Notes: generated from the letters alone by a model not told the origin. DNA of 50,396 nt from Antarctobacter heliothermus (GCF_900188425.1 NZ_FZON01000038.1:1-50396), one strand, 5' to 3'; shown: positions 16,275 through 24,823, counted from the stretch's first letter. Numbers and translations are program-made.

Positions 16275-16454
16275 ATGACACAAGCCTTATCCACAGAAGA
16301 ACAAAGCAAGGACCGGTATTTTCAGCAACTCGCGAAGGTTGCCGAGGAAATGGTCGACGAACACGGCAAGGATTTTGCCGCTGGGGCGCTGGTGCTTGCC
16401 GCGCGCTGGGTGGCCGAAAACCGTCTTGGCCAGCCGGAAAACCGCCCGAACTAG
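16275..16454 (+). CDS. Small protein of unknown function (59 aa)
   Basis: A 59-residue protein (starts MTQALSTEEQSKDRYFQQL) with one amphipathic helix and an alanine-rich second helix (FAAGALVLAARWVAENRL). A strong AGGGAGAGAG ribosome site precedes the ATG, supporting a real gene, and it follows the propeller gene by 25 bases. Its stop shares CTAG (16451-16454) with the stop of the convergent gene. Confidence 0.65.
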   Translation: MTQALSTEEQSKDRYFQQLAKVAEEMVDEHGKDFAAGALVLAARWVAENRLGQPENRPN

Positions 16455-17416
16455 TGCGGTTTGGCCGCCTGTTGCGAGCCAGCAGGCGACGCCGACAAAC
16501 TGGCAATCTGATTGACGAGAACACTGCTTACCGGACCGGCCAGCGCGCCAAGCGTGCTGGCACCGGTCTCTGATGGGCTGTCCGACCGGTACGCGCCTTG
16601 CAGGACGTCAATCAGGTCCGGCTCTATCAACTGCGCGAAGGCACACAGCTCATGGATACGAAACGCCGCAAAGTGGAGGCTGTCGCCATTCAACAGGACA
16701 TTGCTTTGCTGCCGCGAGGTGACGCTGGTTTTCAGGGCATTGCTGTGGACCGCAGCCCCCAGCGTGGTGAGCACGGATTTGCGCCATTTCGCGTAATCGG
16801 TATCGGCGGAATGGTCGATGCCCACGGAATACAGCCCTTCGGAAATGGTGCGAAAGGCGCGACCGCCGGCGATGTGGCGGCGCCAAAAATCGCTGGCCCC
16901 ATCGACGGTGCGACATTCGGAAAAACGCTGGGCCAGCTTGGGCCGGATCAACAGCACCAGCGCCATGTCCACGTCTTCGGTGATCGACCGGGCAATCTGC
17001 ATCGCGGGCATCGGCAGATCGGTCAGCGCCAAAAGCCGCAAAGCCGCAAGCTGTTCGGTCAACCGGGCCGAGATTGCCGCCAGTCCATGCCATTGGGCCG
17101 GGCTCAGCCCGTTGCTGTCCCGGACCCGGCCGGTATTGGTTGCCTCGTGAAAGGCACGCACCCAGATCACGCATTGATCGAACAGGAAAATCAGATCCAC
17201 GTCGGTGCTGCTGGCGGATGCCTCAACCCGTGGGACGGCACGGAACCCAGGCAGGCTGCGCAGGCCGACGCGCCAGGTGCTGTCAAAGTCCAGACCCGCC
17301 GCCGACCACAGCTGTTTTATACGGGCCAGCAATTGTGGCGACAGGCCGGGATAGGACAATTCCGGCGCTGCTCCATCAAGCGGGACAATACTGCCAATCG
17401 GGGGTGTCTGGCTCAT
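16451..17416 (-). CDS. Conserved-looking protein of unknown function (321 aa)
   Basis: A 321-residue soluble protein (from MSQTPPIGS; an upstream TTG at 17431 is an alternative). It appears mainly alpha-helical, with a central WRRHIAGGRAFRTISEGLYSVG block and a polar low-complexity C-terminus rich in Ser, Ala and Gly. No signal peptide, metal-binding cluster or nucleotide motif is visible. It is divergent from the sigma-54 gene, about 95 bases apart, and convergent with the 59-residue gene. I cannot assign a family. Confidence 0.65.
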   Translation of the reverse strand: MSQTPPIGSIVPLDGAAPELSYPGLSPQLLARIKQLWSAAGLDFDSTWRVGLRSLPGFRAVPRVEASASSTDVDLIFLFDQCVIWVRAFHEATNTGRVRDSNGLSPAQWHGLAAISARLTEQLAALRLLALTDLPMPAMQIARSITEDVDMALVLLIRPKLAQRFSECRTVDGASDFWRRHIAGGRAFRTISEGLYSVGIDHSADTDYAKWRKSVLTTLGAAVHSNALKTSVTSRQQSNVLLNGDSLHFAAFRIHELCAFAQLIEPDLIDVLQGAYRSDSPSETGASTLGALAGPVSSVLVNQIASLSASPAGSQQAAKPH

Positions 17417-17511
17417 ACCACTGCAATTCAAGGGCTTCTTCGGTCAACGATAGACCGGTCCCGCCTTTCAAGGCCAGCAATTTGTCCATGCCGGTCGGTC
17501 AGGATCATCCC

Positions 17512-18756
17512 ATGTCACTAGGGTTTCAACTGCGCGCCAAGCAGGGTCAGGTGTTCCGACTGGGACAGGTGGTCAGCGTCCTGCAAATGTCGGCGGCCGA
17601 ATTGGACGCGCATCTGGAAGACGCGGCGCGCGAAAACCCGATGCTCATCTTGCGACGCAGGCCGATGACTGCATCCGGTGCCACGGATGTGCTGGAAATG
17701 GCCGCCGTGGCAGAGGCGGGCAGCCTGTATGATCATGTGTCCCGCGCGCTGGCCGGTCTGATCGCCGAGGGCGGATTGATGGAACGGATCATCACCGCCC
17801 TGATGGAAGAGTTGGAGCCTTCGGGATGGTTGGGGCGCGCGACCGACGAGATCGCCGAAGGCCTTGGTATTCCGGCCAGATTGGTGGATGCGGCGCTGCG
17901 TGTTGTCCAAACGCGGGTGGAACCGGCCGGGCTGTTTGCGCGCAACCTTGAGGATTGCTTGCGCCTGCAACTCGAGGATCAGAATGCGCTGGATGATGAC
18001 ATGGCGCTGGTTCTGGCATCCCTTTCGACGTTGGAGATCAAGGGAATAGCGGGTCTTGTCGCAGCGACGGGGCTGGATGAGGAAACGGTGCAGGACTGTC
18101 TTGCGCGGATCCGCTGTCTTGATCCCAAACCGGGCAACGCCTTTTGCAACGATCCCACCCTGGCCCGAGAGCCGGATGTTCGGATCACGCCGCAAGGAGA
18201 TGGCTGGGAAATCGAATTTCTGTCGGCTTTGCAGAGAGATATTCAGATCGTCCAGATGCCAAGGCATGGACAGACGGCAGAGACCCGCGAGGCTCTGGCC
18301 AAGGCTCGGGCGATGAAACAGGCGCTTGAGATGCGCCAATCGGCCTTGCGACAAGTTGTGCGCGTGTTGGTCGACCGCCAGGGGGCGTTTTTCCGGCTTG
18401 GTGCGGCCGCCATTGAACCTCTGACCATGTCGGAGATTGCGCAGGCTACGGGGTTTCACCTCAGCACGGTCAGCCGCGTTCTCAACGGGTTGTTGATCGA
18501 GGGGCCGAATGGAATTGTCGCTGGCCGAACGCTGTTCGGCGGCACGGCTTCGGCCCGGACCATGGTATCCAAACCTCATGTGCAGGCAAAAATCCGGGCG
18601 CTTCTTGCCAAGGAAGATCCGAAAAAGCCGCTGTCTGATCGTCGGATGACGGCGCTGTTGCAGGCCGACGGCATCGCGGTGTCGCGGCGTGTCGTGTCTA
18701 GCTATCGTCAGGAAATCGGCATCTCGGCAGCCGCGAAACGCCGCCGTCAGGCCTGA
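17512..18756 (+). CDS. rpoN: RNA polymerase sigma-54 factor, divergent paralogue
   Basis: A 414-residue sigma-54 protein. Region I is present (QVVSVLQMSAAELDAHLEDAARENPML), the core-binding region covers the middle, and the C-terminus has the HTH-like EIAQATGFHLSTVSRVLNG and the RpoN box. The box reads VSRRVVSSYRQ, whereas the common form is ARRTVAKYR, so promoter recognition may be altered. The acidic region II is short. Its position between an AcoR-like activator and a monooxygenase operon with a -24/-12 promoter suggests a dedicated sigma factor rather than the housekeeping RpoN. A terminator follows. Confidence 0.88.
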   Translation: MSLGFQLRAKQGQVFRLGQVVSVLQMSAAELDAHLEDAARENPMLILRRRPMTASGATDVLEMAAVAEAGSLYDHVSRALAGLIAEGGLMERIITALMEELEPSGWLGRATDEIAEGLGIPARLVDAALRVVQTRVEPAGLFARNLEDCLRLQLEDQNALDDDMALVLASLSTLEIKGIAGLVAATGLDEETVQDCLARIRCLDPKPGNAFCNDPTLAREPDVRITPQGDGWEIEFLSALQRDIQIVQMPRHGQTAETREALAKARAMKQALEMRQSALRQVVRVLVDRQGAFFRLGAAAIEPLTMSEIAQATGFHLSTVSRVLNGLLIEGPNGIVAGRTLFGGTASARTMVSKPHVQAKIRALLAKEDPKKPLSDRRMTALLQADGIAVSRRVVSSYRQEIGISAAAKRRRQA

Positions 18757-18841
18757 CACGGAACCTGCGCAATGTGTCGCAGGTCTGCGATCTGTTTGCC
18801 GGGTCTGAGCGCCCCCCCCATCCATGAAACCCCATCACCAG

Positions 18842-18861
18842 AGGCCCCAATCGGGGCCTTT
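18842..18861 (+). terminator. Terminator after the sigma-54 gene
   Basis: AGGCCCC-AATC-GGGGCCT followed by TTTCAT: a 7-pair GC-rich stem with a 4-base loop and a short T run. Confidence 0.75.
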
Positions 18862-18960
18862 CATCCTGCGGTTTCGAAAGATTTCGCCCCTGGTCTGGCC
18901 CGGGTCGGCACGTCGACAGCGCGGGAAAAGCGGCCCGGCAATGTGGGCCATGGTGGACAG

Positions 18961-19003
18961 TGTAACGCTTTGTAAAGGCTTTGATGAAACGCCTGTAACG
19001 TTA
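18961..19003. promoter_or_regulatory. Candidate activator sites (two TGTAACG repeats)
   Basis: TGTAACGC at 18961-18968 and TGTAACGTTA at 18994-19003 start 33 bases apart, about three helical turns, and lie roughly 100-140 bases before the -24 element. The second contains the palindrome TAACGTTA. This is the expected geometry for an upstream activating sequence of a sigma-54 activator such as the protein encoded at 34269. Confidence 0.5.
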
Positions 19004-19098
19004 TGCGACAATCCGTCCCTGCGTCAGGGTGTTCGTTTCCCGGTTCACACACGCGACGCAAATTTTTTCTGCAAAAAATATAATATGAAAACAGTCGG

Positions 19099-19115
19099 TT
19101 GGCATAATTTTTGCC
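19099..19115 (+). promoter_or_regulatory. Sigma-54 (-24/-12) promoter of the monooxygenase operon
   Basis: TTGGCATAATTTTTGCC has the GG (19101-19102) and GC (19113-19114) of the -24/-12 consensus with exactly 10 bases between, and TTGGCA and TTGC at the right places. Transcription would begin near 19126, leaving a leader of about 275 bases before the first gene. Confidence 0.8.
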
Positions 19116-19307
19116 GACGAAATCTGTGTCTCCTAAATTCTGGAACCGGCCTTGCCAGAAGAAGAACACAAGATGCGGGCGGCCAGCCAGACGGTCGGCT
19201 CAAAGAACGAAGGACAGGGAGAAAGACACAAGTCCCGAAGTATGTCGCAACCGTGATCTAGGGCGACGTCAGGCAGTGTCCAACTTTTCAACCTTTGCCG
19301 AGAACCG

Positions 19308-19375
19308 GCGCCTGACCGTCAGGCGCTCAACGACGCAACGGCAAAAGCCGCCAACAGGTGGCCGGGTGACCGGCC
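19308..19375 (+). promoter_or_regulatory. Two hairpins in the monooxygenase leader
   Basis: GCGCCTGA-CCG-TCAGGCGC (19308-19326) and GGCCGG-GTGA-CCGGCC (19360-19375) are perfect stems in the long 5' leader. The second ends 10 bases before the AAGGAGG ribosome site, so it may influence translation or protect the mRNA. Confidence 0.5.
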
Positions 19376-19400
19376 GCAGAGCTTTAAGGAGGCTCATGGC

Positions 19401-21065
19401 ATGACTTTGACGCTTAACAAGATCACGTCGCAACGTGGTATCTCGATCGGGGAGGCCACCAAAAAGATTTCGGATCTCGGTTGGAACCCCTCCTATGTCG
19501 AGGAAGCCAGCACCTACCCGACTGACTACAAGATCACCAAGGCCCCGCGCGACCCGATGAAACAGGTCCTGCGGTCCTACTTTCCAATGGAAGAGGAAAA
19601 GGACAACCGGGTTTACGGCGCACTGGATGCGGCGCTGCGTGGCGACATGTTCCGCAACGTGGAGCCCCGCTGGATCGAGTGGATGAAGCTGTTCCTGGCG
19701 ATCATCCCGTTCCCGGAAATCTCGGCTGCGCGCTCGATGGCCATGGTGGCGCGTCTGTCGCCGGGCGAGGACCTTCGCACCGGCTTTACCATGCAGATGG
19801 TCGATGAATTCCGCCACTCCACGATTCAGATGAACCTGAAGAAGTGGTACATGGAAAACTACATCGACCCGGCCGGCTTTGACATCACCGAAGAGGCGTT
19901 CGGCAAGTGTTACGCCACCACCATCGGCCGCCAGTTCGGCGAGGGGTTCATCACCGGCGATACCATGACCGCCGCCTGCATGTACCTGACGGTTGTTGCG
20001 GAAACGGCCTTCACCAACACGCTGTTTGTGGCAATGCCGTCTGAGGCTGCGCGCAACGGTGACTACGCTCTGCCGACCGTGTTCCTGTCGGTGCAGTCGG
20101 ACGAAAGCCGCCACATCGGCAATGGTCACTCCCTGCTGATGGCTGCTCTGAAAGAGCCGGAAAACCACCTGCTTCTGGAACGCGACCTGCGCTATGCGTT
20201 CTGGCAGAACCACGCCATCGTCGACGCGGCCATCGGGACGTTCATCGAATACGGCACCACCAACCGCGACAAGGACAAAGAGTCCTACGCAGAGATGTGG
20301 CACCGGTGGATTTTCGAAGACTACTACCGGACTTACATGCTGCCGCTCGAAAAATATGGTGTGAAGATCCACCATGACGACGTGCAGGAAGCATGGAAGC
20401 GGATCACCGAAAAGAACTACGTCCACAAGGTCGCTCAGTTCTTCTCGGTTGGCTGGCCGGTGAACTTCTGGCGGATCGAAGCCCAGACCGAGAAAGATTT
20501 CGAGTGGTTTGAGCACAAGTATCCGGGTTGGTACGCCGAGTTCGGCGAATACTGGAAGTGGTACGCCAAACTGTCGAAGCCGGGCGAGACGGTCATGACC
20601 ATGAACCAGGACACGGGTTACGTCTATCCGCACCGCTGCTGGTCGTGCCTTGTGCCCTGCCTCATCCGCGAGGACATGGTGGTCGACGAGATCGACGGTC
20701 AGCTGCACACCTTTGCGCACGAGCTGGACCGCTGGACCGCGGTCGAGGCCTTTGCCGACGAATACCAGGGTCGTCCAACCCCGGCGATGGGCAAGTTCTC
20801 GGGCAAGCGCGAATGGGAAAGCGTCTACGACGGCTGGGATCTGGCGGATGCCATCAAGGATCTCAACTTTGTCCGCGAAGACGGCGAAACCCTGGTGCCG
20901 CAGCCGCATTTGCGGTTCGACAACAAGGACATGTGGAAGCTGGAGCACGTCCGCGGCCACACCCTGCGCTCGCCGCTGAACATGCTGCGCGGCATGAACG
21001 AAACCGACCGGGCGGCACATATCGCCGAGTACCAGGCCGGCTTTACCATCAATCCCTGCAACTGA
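19401..21065 (+). CDS. mimA: Propane/acetone-type monooxygenase, large hydroxylase subunit
   Basis: A 554-residue alpha subunit of a soluble binuclear-iron monooxygenase of the MimA/PrmA (propane 2-monooxygenase) group. Two iron-ligand motifs of the E-x-x-H type are visible, EFRH at residues 136-139 and ESRH at 235-238. The closest known relatives hydroxylate propane at C2, acetone to acetol, and some phenols. AAGGAGG lies 8 bases before the ATG. A tiny in-line ATG GCA TGA (19396-19404) overlaps the start. First gene of a long operon under the sigma-54 promoter. The substrate cannot be fixed from sequence alone. Confidence 0.92.
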   Translation: MTLTLNKITSQRGISIGEATKKISDLGWNPSYVEEASTYPTDYKITKAPRDPMKQVLRSYFPMEEEKDNRVYGALDAALRGDMFRNVEPRWIEWMKLFLAIIPFPEISAARSMAMVARLSPGEDLRTGFTMQMVDEFRHSTIQMNLKKWYMENYIDPAGFDITEEAFGKCYATTIGRQFGEGFITGDTMTAACMYLTVVAETAFTNTLFVAMPSEAARNGDYALPTVFLSVQSDESRHIGNGHSLLMAALKEPENHLLLERDLRYAFWQNHAIVDAAIGTFIEYGTTNRDKDKESYAEMWHRWIFEDYYRTYMLPLEKYGVKIHHDDVQEAWKRITEKNYVHKVAQFFSVGWPVNFWRIEAQTEKDFEWFEHKYPGWYAEFGEYWKWYAKLSKPGETVMTMNQDTGYVYPHRCWSCLVPCLIREDMVVDEIDGQLHTFAHELDRWTAVEAFADEYQGRPTPAMGKFSGKREWESVYDGWDLADAIKDLNFVREDGETLVPQPHLRFDNKDMWKLEHVRGHTLRSPLNMLRGMNETDRAAHIAEYQAGFTINPCN

Positions 21066-21076
21066 TTGCAGAACAG

Positions 21077-21104
21077 CGGGGGCCGTTTGCGCGGCCCTCG
21101 CCCC
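21077..21104 (+). other. Hairpin between mimA and mimB
   Basis: GGGCCG-TTTGCG-CGGCCC with outer G/C runs, in the 80-base gap between the large-subunit and reductase genes. No T run, so more likely an mRNA-stability or processing element than a terminator. Confidence 0.45.
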
Positions 21105-21145
21105 CAAGCGCGCGAAAGTCGCGCGGACTGATTAGGGAGGAAACG

Positions 21146-22204
21146 ATGACGGACACATACAAAGTCCGATTGGAGCCGGTCGGCGTGGAATTCGAGGTCG
21201 AAGAGGATGAAACCATTCTTGACGCCGCATTCCGCCAGGGCATCGCATTGCCCCACGGATGCAAGGAAGGACAGTGTTCGGCTTGCAAGTGCGTCCAGTT
21301 GGACGGCGAAACGGAGATGCTGAAGTACTCCACCTTCGCCCTGAACGACATGGAAAAGGACAGCGGCCACATCCTGATGTGCCGGACGTTGGCCTATAGC
21401 GATGTCGAGATCGAGCTGCTCAACTACGACGAAGAAGTTCTGGCGAAGTCCATTCCGGTCAAGCAGTTCTCCGGAAAGATCGTCGATTTCAATAAACTGA
21501 CCCATGACATTCGCGGTGTCCAAATAGAGCTGGACGCGCCTCTCAAATTTTGGGCGGGTCAATATGTCGACATCACGGTCAAAACAGAAATGGGGGAGGA
21601 GATTACACGCTCGTTCTCCATGGCAAATCCGCCGAGCGAAACCCAAAAACTTGGCTTCATCATCAAAAAGTACCCAGACGGACGGTTCTCCAACGAACTC
21701 GACGACGGTGGCATCAAGGCCGGCGCCGAAGTGCGGGTCGAAGGCCCCTACGGAATGTGCTTTCGACGGGAAGAACGACAAGGACCCGTGATCCTTGTGG
21801 GCGCGGGGTCCGGCATGTCTCCGGTCTGGTCGATCCTGAACGATCAGGTCACCAGCGGAGAGGATCGCCCGATCTATTTCTTCTACGGCGCGCGCAGTCA
21901 GAATGACCTGTTCAAGCTGGACGAGATCGGCGCGCTGACAGCCGCGCATCCAAACGTCGAGTTCATCCCGGTGCTCAGCCATGCCGATGATGACGACAGC
22001 TGGACCGGCGAACGCGGCTTTGTTCACGAGTGTGTCGATACCCGGCTCAAGGCGCTTGGGATTGACGGTGAGGGCGATGTCTATGCCTGTGGTCCGCCGC
22101 CAATGATCGACGCCCTGTCGCCTGTGCTGTTCATGCACGATTTCGAAACCGACCGCATCTTCTACGACAAGTTCACCCCCACTTCCGGTTCTTCGGGCCA
22201 CTGA
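21146..22204 (+). CDS. mimB: Monooxygenase reductase component (FAD, 2Fe-2S)
   Basis: A 352-residue electron-transfer protein that passes electrons from NADH to the hydroxylase. Plant-type 2Fe-2S ferredoxin domain with C39, C44, C47 and C79 (CKEGQCSACKC ... ILMCRT); FAD domain with RSFSMANPP; NAD domain with GAGSGMSPVWSIL and the C-terminal ACGPPPMID. The ATG at 21146 follows AGGGAGG. Standard length and domain order for PrmB/MimB-type reductases. Confidence 0.94.
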   Translation: MTDTYKVRLEPVGVEFEVEEDETILDAAFRQGIALPHGCKEGQCSACKCVQLDGETEMLKYSTFALNDMEKDSGHILMCRTLAYSDVEIELLNYDEEVLAKSIPVKQFSGKIVDFNKLTHDIRGVQIELDAPLKFWAGQYVDITVKTEMGEEITRSFSMANPPSETQKLGFIIKKYPDGRFSNELDDGGIKAGAEVRVEGPYGMCFRREERQGPVILVGAGSGMSPVWSILNDQVTSGEDRPIYFFYGARSQNDLFKLDEIGALTAAHPNVEFIPVLSHADDDDSWTGERGFVHECVDTRLKALGIDGEGDVYACGPPPMIDALSPVLFMHDFETDRIFYDKFTPTSGSSGH

Positions 22205-22255
22205 TACCGGCCCGGACGCTAGTGACGTGAACAAAAGAAACCTAGGGAGACTACC

Positions 22256-23314
22256 ATGGTAGCTACATCCAGCTCAGTCGGATCCGGTGCCGCCGGTGCC
22301 GCGCAATTCGTTGGCTCTACCAGCCGCAAGTACAACTACTTTGAACCGCGCGGAAAGCGGGCAACCCACTACGAAGACGTCACCGTTGACGTGCAACCCG
22401 ATCCCGAACGCTATCTGATCCAGAACTGGATCATCGAGTTTGAAGGCGGCAAGGGTGGCGGAGCCTATACAAAGGACTCCACGGCCGCGCTGTCATCGAA
22501 CTGGCACGCGTTCCGTGCACCGGACCAGGAGTGGGAACGCACCCACTATCAGCGCCAGTCCAAGATCGAGACGATGGTGCAGAACGTCATCTCCAACGCC
22601 CGCAAGGCCGGGGCGCACAAGGTTTTTGACAAGAACTGGCAGACCATCCTGCAAAAACACCTGGGCGCGTGGAAACATGCGGAATTTGGCCTTGGCACCT
22701 CGCTGATGCAGGCGCAGCGCTATGGTTACACCCAGATGATCAATAACGCCACGTTGACCAACTCGTCTTACAAAATGCGCCTGACTCAGGACATCACGCT
22801 GTATCTGGCCGAAATCGGCATGGATATTGACGGCTGGGACGACACGCTGGGCAAGAAGACGTGGCTGGAAGATCCGATCTGGCAGCCGACCCGTCTGGCC
22901 GTCGAGACGATCATGGGCTGTGAGGATTACCTCGAACAGTACTTCGCCATCAACATCGTGTTCGAACCGCTGGTGGGTGAGTTGATCCGCTCTGGCTTTT
23001 TCATGCAGGCCGCGGCGGCCAACAATGACTTCATCACGCCGCCGGTGATTTCGGCCGCCGAGGCAGACTATGAACGCAATCTCGCGAACACGGTCGACCT
23101 GATCTATCTGCTGGCCAACGATGAAAAGCACGGCGCGCACAACAAGGCGTTGTTCAGATCCTGGCTGAACAAGCACCGCGACCTTGCCGACAAGGCCGCC
23201 GCCGCGCTGCAACCCATCTGGTCGCAACCGCATTCCAAGCCGGTCTCCTTCGAGGACGTCAAGGCCGTCTCTCATGAGCGCCTGAACCACATCGTCGCCG
23301 AGCTGGGCCTCTAA
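22256..23314 (+). CDS. mimC: Monooxygenase small hydroxylase subunit (beta)
   Basis: A 352-residue subunit that pairs with the large subunit to form the hydroxylase. It is related in fold to the large subunit but lacks the paired E-x-x-H iron ligands. Family-like stretches include FEPRGKRATHYEDVTVD and the C-terminal LANDEKHGAHNKALFRSWL. GGGAGA precedes the ATG. Gene order A-reductase-beta-coupling matches prm and mim operons. Confidence 0.92.
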   Translation: MVATSSSVGSGAAGAAQFVGSTSRKYNYFEPRGKRATHYEDVTVDVQPDPERYLIQNWIIEFEGGKGGGAYTKDSTAALSSNWHAFRAPDQEWERTHYQRQSKIETMVQNVISNARKAGAHKVFDKNWQTILQKHLGAWKHAEFGLGTSLMQAQRYGYTQMINNATLTNSSYKMRLTQDITLYLAEIGMDIDGWDDTLGKKTWLEDPIWQPTRLAVETIMGCEDYLEQYFAINIVFEPLVGELIRSGFFMQAAAANNDFITPPVISAAEADYERNLANTVDLIYLLANDEKHGAHNKALFRSWLNKHRDLADKAAAALQPIWSQPHSKPVSFEDVKAVSHERLNHIVAELGL

Positions 23315-23338
23315 TAACCTCCTGAAAGGAATAGCAAC

Positions 23339-23710
23339 ATGTCTAGCGTAGCGCGCAATGCGACCAAGCAGAACATCTTCAAGGAGATGAAGGACATCGA
23401 CCTGACCTCGCGCGAAGTTTCGCACCAGTGCGGCGTCACCATGAACGACAGCGTCGAGGCTCGCGCCATCGCCGAATTCATGGGTCAGGATCCGACAGTG
23501 ACCGTGACCTACAACCCGGCAACCATCCGGATCGACGGCGAAGGCAAGCTGATCTTCAAGATGGATGAGATCACCGAATTCCTTGGCCGCGAAATGACTG
23601 CCGAGACCTTTGAGGTCAACACCTCCACCCACTACGGGCGGATGGTCCGGATCGACGACGATACGGTGATCCTCTTCGGCGACATGAACGAGGTCATGGA
23701 ATACATCTGA
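23339..23710 (+). CDS. mimD: Monooxygenase coupling (effector) protein
   Basis: A 123-residue small regulatory protein of the MmoB/DmpM type, which binds the hydroxylase and couples NADH use to substrate oxidation. It has no cofactor motif, as expected, and shows the family segment GVTMNDSVEARAIAEFMG. AAAGGA precedes the ATG 24 bases after mimC. A strong hairpin follows the stop. Confidence 0.92.
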   Translation: MSSVARNATKQNIFKEMKDIDLTSREVSHQCGVTMNDSVEARAIAEFMGQDPTVTVTYNPATIRIDGEGKLIFKMDEITEFLGREMTAETFEVNTSTHYGRMVRIDDDTVILFGDMNEVMEYI

Positions 23711-23724
23711 CCCATTTTGACATC

Positions 23725-23754
23725 CTCCGGGGCCCACGTCGTGCGGCCCCGGAG
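23725..23754 (+). other. Strong hairpin after mimD
   Basis: CTCCGGGGCC pairs with GGCCCCGGAG, and CACG/CGTG extends the stem with one bulged C. No T run follows. It separates the four monooxygenase genes from the accessory genes and may act as a partial terminator or a 3' stabiliser of the mimABCD segment. Confidence 0.6.
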
Positions 23755-23793
23755 ACAGTCCAGACACACAATTGACGATCTAGGGAGGACACC

Positions 23794-24819
23794 ATGTTCA
23801 AGACACCGCAGGGCAAAGAGGTATTCGTACTCGACGGCCACACCCATTTCTGGGACGGGAGCCCGGAAAATCAGGCCAACGTGCACGGCAAGCAATTCAT
23901 CGACTGCTTTTATGCCTATCACACCAACCTCAGCCCGCCCGAAGAGCTGTGGGAAAAGGCCAAGTTCGACAAGCAGTCCGAGGACGACATTTATCGCGAC
24001 CTGTTTGTGGACGGTCCCAACGACATGGCGATCATCCAGACCACCGTGCTCAAGGACTTCTACAAGAACGGCTTTGGCTGTCTGGAACGGTCAAACGAAA
24101 TGGCCAAGCGTCACCCCGAACGCTTTATCGTCAACGGTTCGTTTGACCCGCGCGACGGTGAACAGGCGCTGGAATACATCCACTACATGAAGGAAACCTA
24201 CGACATTTCCGGCGTGAAGATGTATACCGCCGAATGGAACGGGGACTCCAAGGGCTGGGCGCTCAACGATCCGGCGGCCTACAAGTGCTTTGAGTTGTGC
24301 GACAAGCTGGGCATCAAGAACATCCATGTCCACAAGGGCCCGACCATCATTCCGCTGTCCAAGGATGCCTTCAGCGTCGATGACGTGGATTATGCCGCCA
24401 CCGATTTCCAGAACCTGAACTGGATCGTCGAACATTGCGGCCTGCCGCGGCTGGATGATTTCTGCTGGATCGCCACGCAGGAAACCAACGTCTACGCCGG
24501 TCTTGCGGTGGCCATGCCCTTTATCCATTCGCGCCCGCGTTATTTTGGCGAAGTTATGGCCGAACTGCTGTGGTGGATTGGTGAGGACAAGATCCTGTTC
24601 GGGTCCGACTACGCGATCTGGACGCCGAAATGGCTGGTCGAGAAGTTCTGGGATTACCAGATCCCCGAAGACATCTCTGCCGAGCGTGGTGGCGTGCAGC
24701 TGACCGATGAGATCAAGGAAAAGATCCTGGGTCTGAACGCGGCCAAGCTGTACAATATCGACGTCGAGGCCAAGAAGTCCCAACTGGCCGGGTCCCCTGT
24801 CCAGATAGCGGCGGAGTGA
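23794..24819 (+). CDS. Amidohydrolase-2 family protein
   Basis: A 341-residue TIM-barrel metal enzyme of the amidohydrolase 2 group (ACMSD/resorcylate decarboxylase-like). The metal-binding HxH lies in VLDGHTHFWDG; further ligand regions are NIHVHKGPT and LFGSDYAIWTP. Members of this group accompany mim and prm operons, but their role there is not settled. AGGGAGGACACC immediately precedes the ATG, the same sequence as before the Tat-protein gene. The stop is 4 bases from the next start. Confidence 0.88.
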   Translation: MFKTPQGKEVFVLDGHTHFWDGSPENQANVHGKQFIDCFYAYHTNLSPPEELWEKAKFDKQSEDDIYRDLFVDGPNDMAIIQTTVLKDFYKNGFGCLERSNEMAKRHPERFIVNGSFDPRDGEQALEYIHYMKETYDISGVKMYTAEWNGDSKGWALNDPAAYKCFELCDKLGIKNIHVHKGPTIIPLSKDAFSVDDVDYAATDFQNLNWIVEHCGLPRLDDFCWIATQETNVYAGLAVAMPFIHSRPRYFGEVMAELLWWIGEDKILFGSDYAIWTPKWLVEKFWDYQIPEDISAERGGVQLTDEIKEKILGLNAAKLYNIDVEAKKSQLAGSPVQIAAE

Positions 24820-24823
24820 TCCG

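Larger units (their letters stand above)
18757..19098. other. Upstream control region of the monooxygenase operon
   Basis: Gene-free stretch after the sigma-54 gene. It holds that gene's terminator (18842-18861), two TGTAACG words (18961, 18994), and an AT-rich segment at 19060-19090 just ahead of the sigma-54 promoter, a typical place for DNA bending between activator site and promoter. Confidence 0.6.
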
